From: Parcubacteria group bacterium
GTDB taxonomy: Bacteria; Patescibacteriota; Patescibacteriia; Patescibacteriales; GWC2-42-12
Assembly (NCBI GenBank): GCA_016188785.1
Contig: JACPHD010000029.1
Coordinates: 1-50,281 of the forward strand
DNA: 50,281 nucleotides
Direction of reading: 5' to 3'
The notes under the pieces were generated by a model. The model ran no database searches. It saw only the letters and a list, made by a program, of their open reading frames with translations, and had not been told where the DNA came from. The translations under genes and the position numbers were made by a program. This document shows, piece after piece, positions 40,197 to 47,158 of the stretch (position 1 is the stretch's first letter; every line of letters begins with the position of its first letter).

Positions 40197-40958
40197 TTAA
40201 AGCCATTTGGCTGTAAATAATATTAAAAATAAACTAACCGAACCTAAGATTAAATACATTTTTACCCTGGCCGCGTCTAATTTGTCAAGCAGCTTGTTTT
40301 TAATCAGGCCGCTAACCGCGTAAAAACAAATCGCCAGACAAAGTCCGGAAATATTATAATTAAAAGGCAAAAAGGAAATTGACCACCATAATTCAACTAA
40401 AATCAAACAGCCAACCAAGAGATAAGGCAAACCCTTTTTAAGTTCAATTTTATTTACCCAAATAATCTGATAAATAATTAAAGCGGCCGCGGCCAGCATA
40501 ATCAGCGCCAGAAAAAAAATCGGTAAATTTAAAAACGATTGCAAGCCGTAAATCGCGGCTGAGAGAAGAAAAAAACTAAACCAGCCGGCATAAGAAGAGA
40601 TATTCTCCAGACTGAAAGTCTCATAAGAACTCGGATTTAAAAGATAATAATAAATCTGGCGCAAATAAAAATATAAAAATCCTGAATTTAAAACAAGCAG
40701 TAATTGAATAACGAATTTAGAGCTTAAAAAAACCGAATAAGCTATAACGGCGGTAGCCATGACGGCCGGTAAAATTAGATAATTCCACCACTCTCTATCA
40801 ACTTGGCTGGCTAAAGAAAACCGCCCGACCGCGAAAAATATCAATAAATTTATTAAAATAACGACCGCGTAAATCAGCTTAGGATAAAAAAAATATATTT
40901 CAGCCAAAGCGTAAATTGCTAAAGGTATAAATAAAGGCAAAAAGCGATTTAATGTCAT
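40197..40958 (-). CDS. Polytopic membrane protein
   Basis: 253 residues with about seven to eight hydrophobic helices, few charges and aromatic-rich loops. I do not recognise the family. It begins 18 nt after the upstream anchored protein and ends 1 nt before the HtrA-like start, so it is co-transcribed with both. The operon may form one membrane assembly, but this is inference. Confidence 0.65.
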   Translation of the reverse strand: MTLNRFLPLFIPLAIYALAEIYFFYPKLIYAVVILINLLIFFAVGRFSLASQVDREWWNYLILPAVMATAVIAYSVFLSSKFVIQLLLVLNSGFLYFYLRQIYYYLLNPSSYETFSLENISSYAGWFSFFLLSAAIYGLQSFLNLPIFFLALIMLAAAALIIYQIIWVNKIELKKGLPYLLVGCLILVELWWSISFLPFNYNISGLCLAICFYAVSGLIKNKLLDKLDAARVKMYLILGSVSLFLILFTAKWL

Positions 40959-40976
40959 GTTAAAGTTTTTAAAGGT

Positions 40977-41390
40977 TTAGTTATTCAGCCAGCTATAATC
41001 GGCTTTTAATTGACTAATCGCTTGAAAACTATCGCCTTTTTCCCGCTCATCTTTTTGGTTTAAATAATTTTCCGTTCTATTTAAGGCTAAAACAAATCGC
41101 AGGTGCAGTTCTTTAAATTTTACCGGCACTTTTAAGGCTAATAATTTATTTTCTAATTCAGTAATATTCTGCTGTGTAATATTATTATTCTTAATCAAGG
41201 CCTCATAAGCCAGAAAAAATTCCCTGGCCTGCAGTTTATAATTAGTTTCCAGCCCGGCCAGATTATCTGGCTTTACCTGTTTATTAACATTATTCTCCGG
41301 CTTAATTGATTCTGAAGTAAAAATTAAATATAAAATCAAAACCAATAAGATGCCTAATAATAATATTAAAATTTTTGATTTTTTAGCCAT
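40977..41390 (-). CDS. Small anchored protein with helical domain
   Basis: 137 residues. One membrane helix at about 6-25 and a predicted helical hairpin domain (FFLAYEALIKNNNITQQNITELENKLL and FKELHLRFVLALNRTENYL). I do not recognise the family. It is the first gene of the operon with the polytopic protein and the HtrA-like pseudoprotease; the upstream spacer is a heptad element. Confidence 0.6.
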   Translation of the reverse strand: MAKKSKILILLLGILLVLILYLIFTSESIKPENNVNKQVKPDNLAGLETNYKLQAREFFLAYEALIKNNNITQQNITELENKLLALKVPVKFKELHLRFVLALNRTENYLNQKDEREKGDSFQAISQLKADYSWLNN

Positions 41391-41392
41391 AT

Positions 41393-41490
41393 TTAGATAT
41401 ACGAACTACAAATCCTATACAAATTTACAAATAAAATACAAAGTTAATTTTTAATATTCGTAAATTCGTAATAAATTCGTAATTCGTATA
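41393..41490. repeat. Heptad element (ATTCGTA type)
   Basis: Left arm TACGAAC/TACAAAT words, right arm ATTCGTA repeated four times with slips. It is a sister of 9748-9853 and of the arms at 36320 and 36756. Confidence 0.82.
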
Positions 41491-41492
41491 CT

Positions 41493-41822
41493 TCATAAAT
41501 CAAATTTTTTAGCTTCCATTTCCAGCCAATCATTTAAAGCCTCGTCCCATTTATAGGCTTTTAATTTATGAAATTTCTCGTCCGGGCTATAAATATAGTT
41601 AATGACCGTGGACGCGCCCAGCCGTTTTGAATACTTGGTTTTCTTATCTAAAATTACCGGCCGAGAAATAAATTCCAGCTTCATTCGGCCTAAGGGGCCG
41701 TTAAAAACTAGATACTCAATATCCGCGCCGCCCTCATCTTCAAAATGCTCCTGTCCGCTCTCTTCAACTTTAAAATTGTCTTTAATCTGGCCGGCTATTT
41801 CCCGCCATTTTTCCGGTAGCAT
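41493..41822 (-). CDS. Conserved-looking hypothetical protein
   Basis: 109 residues from ATG 41822. A small soluble protein: an N-terminal helix (LPEKWREIAGQIKDNF), then beta-rich GADIEYLVFNGPLGRMKLEFISRP, and a C-terminal helix ending in KWDEALNDWLEMEAKKFDL. No membrane segment, cofactor motif or known family is seen. It lies between PilT and the anchored operon, separated from pilT by two GC-rich hairpins. Confidence 0.6.
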   Translation of the reverse strand: MLPEKWREIAGQIKDNFKVEESGQEHFEDEGGADIEYLVFNGPLGRMKLEFISRPVILDKKTKYSKRLGASTVINYIYSPDEKFHKLKAYKWDEALNDWLEMEAKKFDL

Positions 41823-41857
41823 ATAATTATTTATCAAGTTAAAATTTTATGGCCGTA

Positions 41858-41929
41858 GCCCCGCAAATTGCGGGGCGCTATTAAATTTTATACTTGATAC
41901 CTTATAATTTTTGCCCCGCAAATGCGGGG
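41858..41929. repeat. Paired GCCCCGC hairpins after pilT
   Basis: GCCCCGCAA-A-TTGCGGGGC (41858-41876) and CCCCGCAAATGCGGGG (41914-41929) are two strong short hairpins 37 nt apart in AT-rich sequence after the pilT stop. There is no good T-run on either strand, so they could be mRNA 3' end stabilisers or members of a repeat family. Confidence 0.75.
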
Positions 41930-41951
41930 TTTAGAAAAAGTTTTTAAAGAT

Positions 41952-42998
41952 TTAATAATAAGAAGCTTGAGTTTCCAGATCTCTCTGGCTATTACGCGCC
42001 ACATCTTGGCTTATCAGCCCGTCTTTTAGCAATTTGCCAATGGCTTTATTCATGGTTATCATGCCGTCTTTTTGGCCAGTCTGAATAACCGAATACAGCT
42101 GGCCGATCTGATTATGCCTGATTAAATTGGCCACGGCCGAATTGTTAATCATAATCTCGCGCGCCACTACCCGGCCGCCGCCGAGCTTGGGCAGGAGCTG
42201 TTGAGCAATGACCGCCCGTAAAGTTAAGGCTAGCTGATTCAGAGTCTGCTGCTGCTGTTGGCGGGAGGGAAAAACGTCAACAATCCGGCTGATAGTTTCG
42301 GCCGCGCTTGAAGTATGTAGGGTAGAAATAACCAAATGGCCGGTTTCAGCCGCGGTTAAAGCCGAAGCGATCGTTTCCTGATCTCTCATTTCGCCCAACA
42401 TAATTATGTTAGGATCCTGGCGCAAAGCATATTTTAAGGCCGAGGCAAAACTCATGGTGTCATGGCCCAATTCCCGCTGTTCAATAATACTTTGGTCTTC
42501 TTGAAATAAATATTCTATCGGATCTTCAATTGTTACAATATTGGCCCGCCTTTCTTTATTAATAATATTAATCATGCAGGCTAAAGTAGTTGATTTGCCC
42601 GAGCCGGACGGGCCGGTCACTAAAATCAGCCCGTCTTTCAAATGAGTCAGCTTGTAAATCACTTCGTCAAAACCTAATTCCGCCGGCTCGGGAACAATTT
42701 TAGGCACCAATCTGGCGGTTAGGCCGATTTTACCTTCCTGATAATGCAAATTAACCCTAAAACGGCAACCAAAAAATTCCTGGGAAAAATCCAATTCCCG
42801 TTTGTGCTCAAATTTCTCCATGGTTCTTTGGCTAATCAAAGAAATTATGGCCTGTTTTAAATCTTCATTTTCAACCACGCCATGGTTTAATTTAATTAAC
42901 TCGCCGCTAATGCGCAGAGCCGGAATACTGCCGGCCGCCAAATGCAAGTCAGAAGCGTTTTGTTCAATCGCTTGTTTAAAATAAGAAGAGATATCCAT
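41952..42998 (-). CDS. pilT: Pilus retraction ATPase PilT (canonical)
   Basis: 348 residues, standard length. The N-terminal PAS-like domain has NASDLHLAAGSIP; Walker A GPSGSGKST is at 129-137, Asp box IEDPIEYLF about 157-165, Walker B DPNIIMLGEMRD about 195-206 and His box TGHLVISTLHT about 219-229. The QQQQQ stretch near 250 is odd but tolerated. It powers pilus retraction and twitching or DNA uptake. It stands far from the pilus locus with its own promoter, so retraction may be controlled separately from assembly. Confidence 0.96.
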   Translation of the reverse strand: MDISSYFKQAIEQNASDLHLAAGSIPALRISGELIKLNHGVVENEDLKQAIISLISQRTMEKFEHKRELDFSQEFFGCRFRVNLHYQEGKIGLTARLVPKIVPEPAELGFDEVIYKLTHLKDGLILVTGPSGSGKSTTLACMINIINKERRANIVTIEDPIEYLFQEDQSIIEQRELGHDTMSFASALKYALRQDPNIIMLGEMRDQETIASALTAAETGHLVISTLHTSSAAETISRIVDVFPSRQQQQQTLNQLALTLRAVIAQQLLPKLGGGRVVAREIMINNSAVANLIRHNQIGQLYSVIQTGQKDGMITMNKAIGKLLKDGLISQDVARNSQRDLETQASYY

Positions 42999-43004
42999 AA
43001 AGTT

Positions 43005-43034
43005 ATTATAGCATTAAAAGCTAATTTTTTTCAA
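43005..43034 (-). promoter_or_regulatory. pilT promoter
   Basis: Minus-strand TTGAAA (43029-43034), an 18-bp spacer and extended -10 TGCTATAAT (TATAAT 43005-43010). The ATG is 6 nt after the -10, so transcription should start at or beside the A of ATG, giving a leaderless mRNA. Confidence 0.7.
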
Positions 43035-43035
43035 C

Positions 43036-43347
43036 CTAAGTCTGTTTTATCATGATTAGCATCATTTTAAATTTCTCCTCGGCTTTAAGCGCGTGCGGCT
43101 CGCCGGCCGGCATGATAATCATTTCTCCGGCAGACAGCTTGTGCTTTTGGCCGGCAATTATTATTTCAGCCTGACCGTCAAGCAAATAAACCAGAGCGTC
43201 ATACGGCGCCGTGTGTTGGCTTAAACCCTGGCTTTGGTCAAAGGCAAACAAAGTAACCGTGCCGGCCGGTTTATTAATTATAGTCCGGCTGACCACGGTA
43301 CCTTTTTGATATTCAACTAATTTTGACACATTTTCTTTTTTTGTCAT
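43036..43347 (-). CDS. Cupin-domain protein
   Basis: 103 residues, one conserved beta-barrel. Cupin motif 1 is reduced (QHTAPYDALVYLLDGQAEI: one His, the Glu replaced) and motif 2 is PAGEPHALKA. Metal binding is therefore possible through two His residues. Small cupins act as isomerases, dioxygenases or sensors; none is indicated. The gene precedes pilT on the same strand and follows an 82-bp palindrome. Confidence 0.85.
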   Translation of the reverse strand: MTKKENVSKLVEYQKGTVVSRTIINKPAGTVTLFAFDQSQGLSQHTAPYDALVYLLDGQAEIIIAGQKHKLSAGEMIIMPAGEPHALKAEEKFKMMLIMIKQT

Positions 43348-43357
43348 AAAAACTATT

Positions 43358-43439
43358 TGTCATTGCGGCCTCCGAGCCGCAATCCAGAAACTTGCTCGTA
43401 GCGCTGAATACTGGATTGCGGGTCAAGCCCGCAATGACA
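43358..43439. repeat. 82-bp REP-like palindrome, inverted copy
   Basis: Same length and arms as 33895-33976, but with the two arm types swapped (starts TGTCATTGCGGCCTCC, ends GTCAAGCCCGCAATGACA), which means it is inserted in the opposite orientation. It lies between malic enzyme and cupin genes. Confidence 0.88.
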
Positions 43440-43448
43440 TAAGAGGTG

Positions 43449-44579
43449 TTATTTAACGGCTTTAGCAATAATTTTTACCGTTTTTTTATCCGTCACTAAC
43501 GGCAAAATTTTATTTTTACTCGGTTTAATAATACCGGCCAAAGCCAGGGCCGCTTTAATTTTTATTTCGGTTGTTACCTGCCTGACGCGGCTATCCAATA
43601 GGCCGCGGAAAATACCGGGAAAAACCAGAGCGTTGTTAATCTGATTGGGAAAATCAGATCGGCCAGTGCCGACTATGGCCGCGCCAGCTTTCCGAGCCAA
43701 ATCAGGCATAATTTCCGGAATCGGGTTGGCTAGGGCGAAAATAATCGGCTGACCGGCCATGCTTTTCACCATTTCCGGCTTAAGCAAATTAGCTTGCGAC
43801 ACGCCGATAAAAACATCGGCGCCAGCCACAGCTTGAACCAGCCCGCCTTTAATTCTTTTCTGATTAGTTTTTAAGGCGATTTCACGCTTGGCCTGATGCA
43901 AATTTTTCCGGCCGCGGTAAATAATTCCCTGGCTATCCAATAAAATTAAATTACCCGCGCCCGCGGCCAAAAGCAATCTGGCCACGGCCAGGCCGGCCGC
44001 GCCGGCTCCGTTTATGGTTATTTTCAATTTCTTCATATCCTTGGCCATAACTTTACAAGCGTTGGTTAAGGCGGCTAAAACCACAATGGCCGTGCCGTCC
44101 TGGTCATCATGAAACACCGGAATAGCCAGGGCCTTTTCCAGCCGCTCTAAAATCGCGAAGCACCTGGGCGCGGCAATATCTTCTAAATTTATGCCGCCGA
44201 AACTGGGCTGAATTTGCTGGCAAAATTTTATTATTTCTTCCGTGTCCGTAGTAGCCAGACAAAGCGGCATGGCATCAATACCGGCGAACTCTTTAAAAAT
44301 CACGGCCTTGCCTTCCATAACCGGCATGGCCGCTTCGGGCCCTAAATTGCCCAAACCTAAAATCGCCGTACCATCAGTAACAATCGCCACCTGATTGGCG
44401 CGATTGGTCAACTGCCAGGACATTTTTTTATTCTGACCGATCGCCCTAGACACGGCGGCCACGCCCGGCGTATAAGCCAAAGACAAATCGGTTTTGTTTT
44501 TTAATTTAACTTTTGACCTAATTTCAATCTTGCCGCGATGTTTTTTATGCAAAGCCATTGATTTTTTAGAGTAGTCCAT
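43449..44579 (-). CDS. NAD(P)-dependent malic enzyme
   Basis: 376 residues. It oxidatively decarboxylates malate to pyruvate. The N-terminal domain has SLAYTPGVAAVSRAI (catalytic Tyr), VTDGTAILGLGNLGP and AVIFKEFAGIDAMPL (catalytic Lys), then metal/substrate INLEDIAAPRCF and FHDDQDGTA. The NAD domain has INGAGAAGLAVARLL and FALANPIPE. It is a short bacterial form without the phosphotransacetylase fusion. With the glycolytic genes it suggests a pyruvate-centred metabolism. Confidence 0.94.
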   Translation of the reverse strand: MDYSKKSMALHKKHRGKIEIRSKVKLKNKTDLSLAYTPGVAAVSRAIGQNKKMSWQLTNRANQVAIVTDGTAILGLGNLGPEAAMPVMEGKAVIFKEFAGIDAMPLCLATTDTEEIIKFCQQIQPSFGGINLEDIAAPRCFAILERLEKALAIPVFHDDQDGTAIVVLAALTNACKVMAKDMKKLKITINGAGAAGLAVARLLLAAGAGNLILLDSQGIIYRGRKNLHQAKREIALKTNQKRIKGGLVQAVAGADVFIGVSQANLLKPEMVKSMAGQPIIFALANPIPEIMPDLARKAGAAIVGTGRSDFPNQINNALVFPGIFRGLLDSRVRQVTTEIKIKAALALAGIIKPSKNKILPLVTDKKTVKIIAKAVK

Positions 44580-44589
44580 AAATTCTTAT

Positions 44590-44619
44590 TGTCATTGCGG
44601 CTCGGAGGCCGCAATGACA
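44590..44619. repeat. 30-bp half REP-like hairpin
   Basis: TGTCATTGCGGCTCGGAGGC... folds on itself (TGTCATTGCGGC/GCCGCAATGACA). It is one arm of the 82-bp palindromes, located just before the malic enzyme start. Confidence 0.85.
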
Positions 44620-44627
44620 AAAAAATA

Positions 44628-44671
44628 TTATTTGAAAATTGTCCGCCGGCCGGCGGATTGAAAATTAAAAA
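44628..44671. repeat. Short heptad array with palindrome
   Basis: TTTGAAAATTG words flank a perfect 16-bp palindrome TCCGCCGG-CCGGCGGA at 44642-44657. It lies between rarA and malic enzyme. Confidence 0.8.
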
Positions 44672-45907
44672 TTACTTAAGATATTTCCTCCCCTTCAGCT
44701 TCTCCGGCAAATATTCCTGTTTTTCCTTATAGCCGTAATCAGGCGAATATTTATAACCCTTGCCATACTCCAACTCTTTCATCAGTTTAGTAGGCGCGTT
44801 GCGAAGATGGAGCGGCACCGGCAGATTACCTAACTCGCGCACGTCAGCCGCGGCCCGATTGTAAGCCGTGTATAATTCATTGGACTTTTCGCATTTAGCC
44901 AGATAAACCACGGCTTGCGCCAGTATGACATTGCACTCGGGCAAACCGATAAAATGGCAAGCCTGAAAAACGGCCACGGCCTGCTCTAAGGCGCGCGAAT
45001 TAGCCAAACCAACATCTTCGGCCGCGAACCGCGTCAGCCGCCGCGCGATATAAAGCGGATCTTCGCCCGCTTCCAGCATGCGCGCCAGCCAATACAAAGC
45101 CGCGTCCGCGTCCGAGCCGCGCAAAGCCTTATGCAGGGCCGAAATAATATTATAATGCTCTTCTCCGTCTTTATCATAAAGCAAAGGCGATTTTTGAAAA
45201 GCCTGCTTGATTATATCCGCGGAAATTATTACCCCCTCTCCTTTAGAAGGAGAGGGTTGGGGTGAAGTAGAAGCGTATTCTAAAACATTCAACGCCACGC
45301 GCGCGTCGCCGTTAGACAGGCCGGCCAAAAAATTTATAACCTGATCAGCTATTTTTATTTTCAGCTGGCCCAAACCTCGTTCTTTATCGCGCCAAGCTCG
45401 TTTAATGATCTCCGCGATTTCAGTCTGGCCTAGCTGTTTTAAAACAAATACGCGACAGCGCGACAGCAAAGCGCCGCGCACTTCAAAGCTGGGATTTTCC
45501 GTGGTGGCGCCGATTAAAGTAATTAAGCCTTTTTCCACGTGTGGCAGTAAAGCGTCCTGCTGGGCCTTATTCCAACGGTGAATTTCATCTATGAATAAAA
45601 TAGTTTTCTTGTCCTCAATCGCATTCTCCCTGGCTTTTTTAATCACTTCTCTCAAATCTCTGACTCCGCTGGTAACGGCGCTAAAACGGATAAATTCCGC
45701 TTTGGTCGCGCGCGCGATAATCTGCGCCAAAGTTGTTTTACCCGAGCCGGGCGGCCCCCAAAAAATCAAGGACGGCACGTTGTCCGCGGCAATAGCCTGC
45801 CTTAACATTTTTCCCGGCCCCACGATTTCGTCCTGCCCTAAAAATTCCGCCAAAGTTTGCGGCCGCATCCGGTCAGCCAAGGGCGTTTTATTATTTTGCG
45901 CAATCAT
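44672..45907 (-). CDS. rarA: Replication-associated recombination ATPase RarA
   Basis: 411 residues. A clamp-loader-like AAA protein acting at stalled forks. The N terminus has PLADRMRPQTLAEFLGQ, Walker A GPPGSGKTTL at about 51-60, Walker B TILFIDEIHRWNKAQQD, sensor 1 GATTENPSFEV, then the C-terminal tetramerisation domain (GSDADAALYWLARMLEAGEDPLYIARRL). A palindromic repeat encodes STSPQPSPSKGEG near 213-225, between the AAA lid and the next helix. This is a repeat-derived peptide in an otherwise normal protein. Confidence 0.95.
   Translation of the reverse strand: MIAQNNKTPLADRMRPQTLAEFLGQDEIVGPGKMLRQAIAADNVPSLIFWGPPGSGKTTLAQIIARATKAEFIRFSAVTSGVRDLREVIKKARENAIEDKKTILFIDEIHRWNKAQQDALLPHVEKGLITLIGATTENPSFEVRGALLSRCRVFVLKQLGQTEIAEIIKRAWRDKERGLGQLKIKIADQVINFLAGLSNGDARVALNVLEYASTSPQPSPSKGEGVIISADIIKQAFQKSPLLYDKDGEEHYNIISALHKALRGSDADAALYWLARMLEAGEDPLYIARRLTRFAAEDVGLANSRALEQAVAVFQACHFIGLPECNVILAQAVVYLAKCEKSNELYTAYNRAAADVRELGNLPVPLHLRNAPTKLMKELEYGKGYKYSPDYGYKEKQEYLPEKLKGRKYLK
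45231..45269. repeat. Palindromic insert in rarA
   Basis: CCCTCTCCTT-TAG-AAGGAGAGGG (45234-45256) followed by TTGGGGTGA is the widely seen CTCTCC/GGAGAG palindrome, normally intergenic. Here it lies in frame in rarA and adds a Ser/Pro/Gly-rich linker. Confidence 0.85.
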
Positions 45908-45927
45908 AAAAAATTACTTGCTTATAT

Positions 45928-46641
45928 TTATCCTCCATTCCCGCCAAACTTCCTTTTTCTGTCCGCGTATTCTCTTAAAATCACCTCCGCGTCCGATTCT
46001 TCAAAATCCGGCCAGTATTTTTTCATGAAAAATAATTCGCTGTAGACCGACTGCCAGGTTAAAAAGCCGGACAGCCGCTGTTCGCCCGAAGTGCGCGCGA
46101 TTATGTCCGGATCCGGCAAATCCGGCTGATACAAATATTTTTTTATCATGCCTTCATGCGCCTGCTCCAGCCCCACTTTATTTTTAATCATTTTGCGCAC
46201 CGCGTCAACTATTTCCGCCCGGCCGCCATAATTTAAACAAAGATTGATAGTTCCCCGGCTATTGGTTTTAGTCTCTTGAATTATTTTTAAGCATTTAGCC
46301 GACAAATCGCCGGGCAATTCTTCCAGTCGGCCGCTGATTAAAATTTTATAGCTGTTGGTTTTGGCCAATTCGCGCAAATTAGCTTCAACCGCGTTTTCTA
46401 ACAGCTTCATTAAATAATTCACTTCAGCCGGCTGGCGCCGCCAATTTTCCGTGGAAAAAGCAAAAAATGATAAAATTTTCACGCCGCGGGGAAAAAACCA
46501 GGCTGGCGCGCTTTTCATTTTTTCATAACCTATGAGATGCCCCTCAAAACTCGGCAAATTCCTTTCTTTGGCCCAGCGCCGATTGCCGTCCATAATCAGG
46601 CCGACGTGAACTGGTATATTTTTTTCTTTTGCTTCAGACAT
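45928..46641 (-). CDS. uppS: Isoprenyl transferase (undecaprenyl-PP synthase)
   Basis: 237 residues, cis-prenyltransferase family. VGLIMDGNRRWAK holds the catalytic Asp (residue 18) and the pyrophosphate-binding RRW; SFFAFSTENWRR, NLCLNYGGRAEI and RTSGEQRLSGFLTWQSVYSELFF are the remaining signature blocks, including the Arg/Glu pair for isopentenyl-PP. It makes the lipid carrier for murJ-dependent wall synthesis. The start at 46641 is preceded by a long heptad element. Confidence 0.96.
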   Translation of the reverse strand: MSEAKEKNIPVHVGLIMDGNRRWAKERNLPSFEGHLIGYEKMKSAPAWFFPRGVKILSFFAFSTENWRRQPAEVNYLMKLLENAVEANLRELAKTNSYKILISGRLEELPGDLSAKCLKIIQETKTNSRGTINLCLNYGGRAEIVDAVRKMIKNKVGLEQAHEGMIKKYLYQPDLPDPDIIARTSGEQRLSGFLTWQSVYSELFFMKKYWPDFEESDAEVILREYADRKRKFGGNGG

Positions 46642-46659
46642 AGATGGAATTTAAAATAT

Positions 46660-46860
46660 AAATCTCAAAATGAAAAATAAATAATAATGACAAATGACAA
46701 ATATCCAATGACAAATCAATGTCAAAATCCAAATGTCAAAAAATAATTCATTGGAAATTAGTCATTGGTCATTGATTTGTCATTAGTCATTGGAAATTTG
46801 ACATTCAAGAGAATTTTGCATTTTTAATTGTCATTTTTAACTTTGATTTTTACATTTTAT
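46660..46860. repeat. Heptad element (AATGACA type)
   Basis: The left arm has AATGACA AATGACA AATATCC AATGACA and the right arm ATTAGTC, ATTGGTC, ATTTGTC words, a clear large dyad. Its right edge TGTCATTTTTAACTTTGATT repeats the edge of the rnhA element. No gene is seen in the 221-bp spacer between uppS and the DUF167 gene. Confidence 0.82.
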
Positions 46861-46862
46861 TG

Positions 46863-47129
46863 CTATCTTACTAGCTTCACCAGCTTCACCCTGTCTCCGG
46901 CGCCGCTGATTATTTTAACATTACCGGCCGCCGTGTCAAACCGCCGCGCCAAAAATTTTATTAATTCCTGGTTGGCTTTGCCCTTAACCGGCGCGGCCGC
47001 TAAATCAATTTTAATCGTTTGGTCGGCCATAATTTCCTTGACGCCGGTTTTAGCCGCGCCGGGCCGCGCTTTTATTCTTAAATAAACTTCTCCGTTCTGA
47101 TTAAAATTTTTAATAAAACTATTTAGCAT
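46863..47129 (-). CDS. DUF167 / YggU family protein
   Basis: 88 residues, the usual size. RIKARPGAAKTGV and APVKGKANQELIKFLARRF are the family core. Function unknown; often encoded near yggT/pilT or pgeF. Its start codon region is part of a 25-bp direct repeat shared with the pgeF end, showing that pgeF and this gene were once directly adjacent and overlapping. Confidence 0.92.
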   Translation of the reverse strand: MLNSFIKNFNQNGEVYLRIKARPGAAKTGVKEIMADQTIKIDLAAAPVKGKANQELIKFLARRFDTAAGNVKIISGAGDRVKLVKLVR

Positions 47130-47132
47130 AAT
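47108..47132. repeat. 25-bp direct repeat, left copy
   Basis: Identical to 49485-49509. It covers the first codons of DUF167 on the minus strand (MLNSFIK) and its upstream ATTATG. With the right copy it brackets the BNR gene. Confidence 0.92.
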
Positions 47133-47158
47133 TTATAAACTCATTAACCTGACCGTCG

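Noticed and set aside
41858-41929. Hairpins called as rho-independent terminators
   Set aside because: The stems are strong but neither strand has a following T-run, so I list them only as palindromes.
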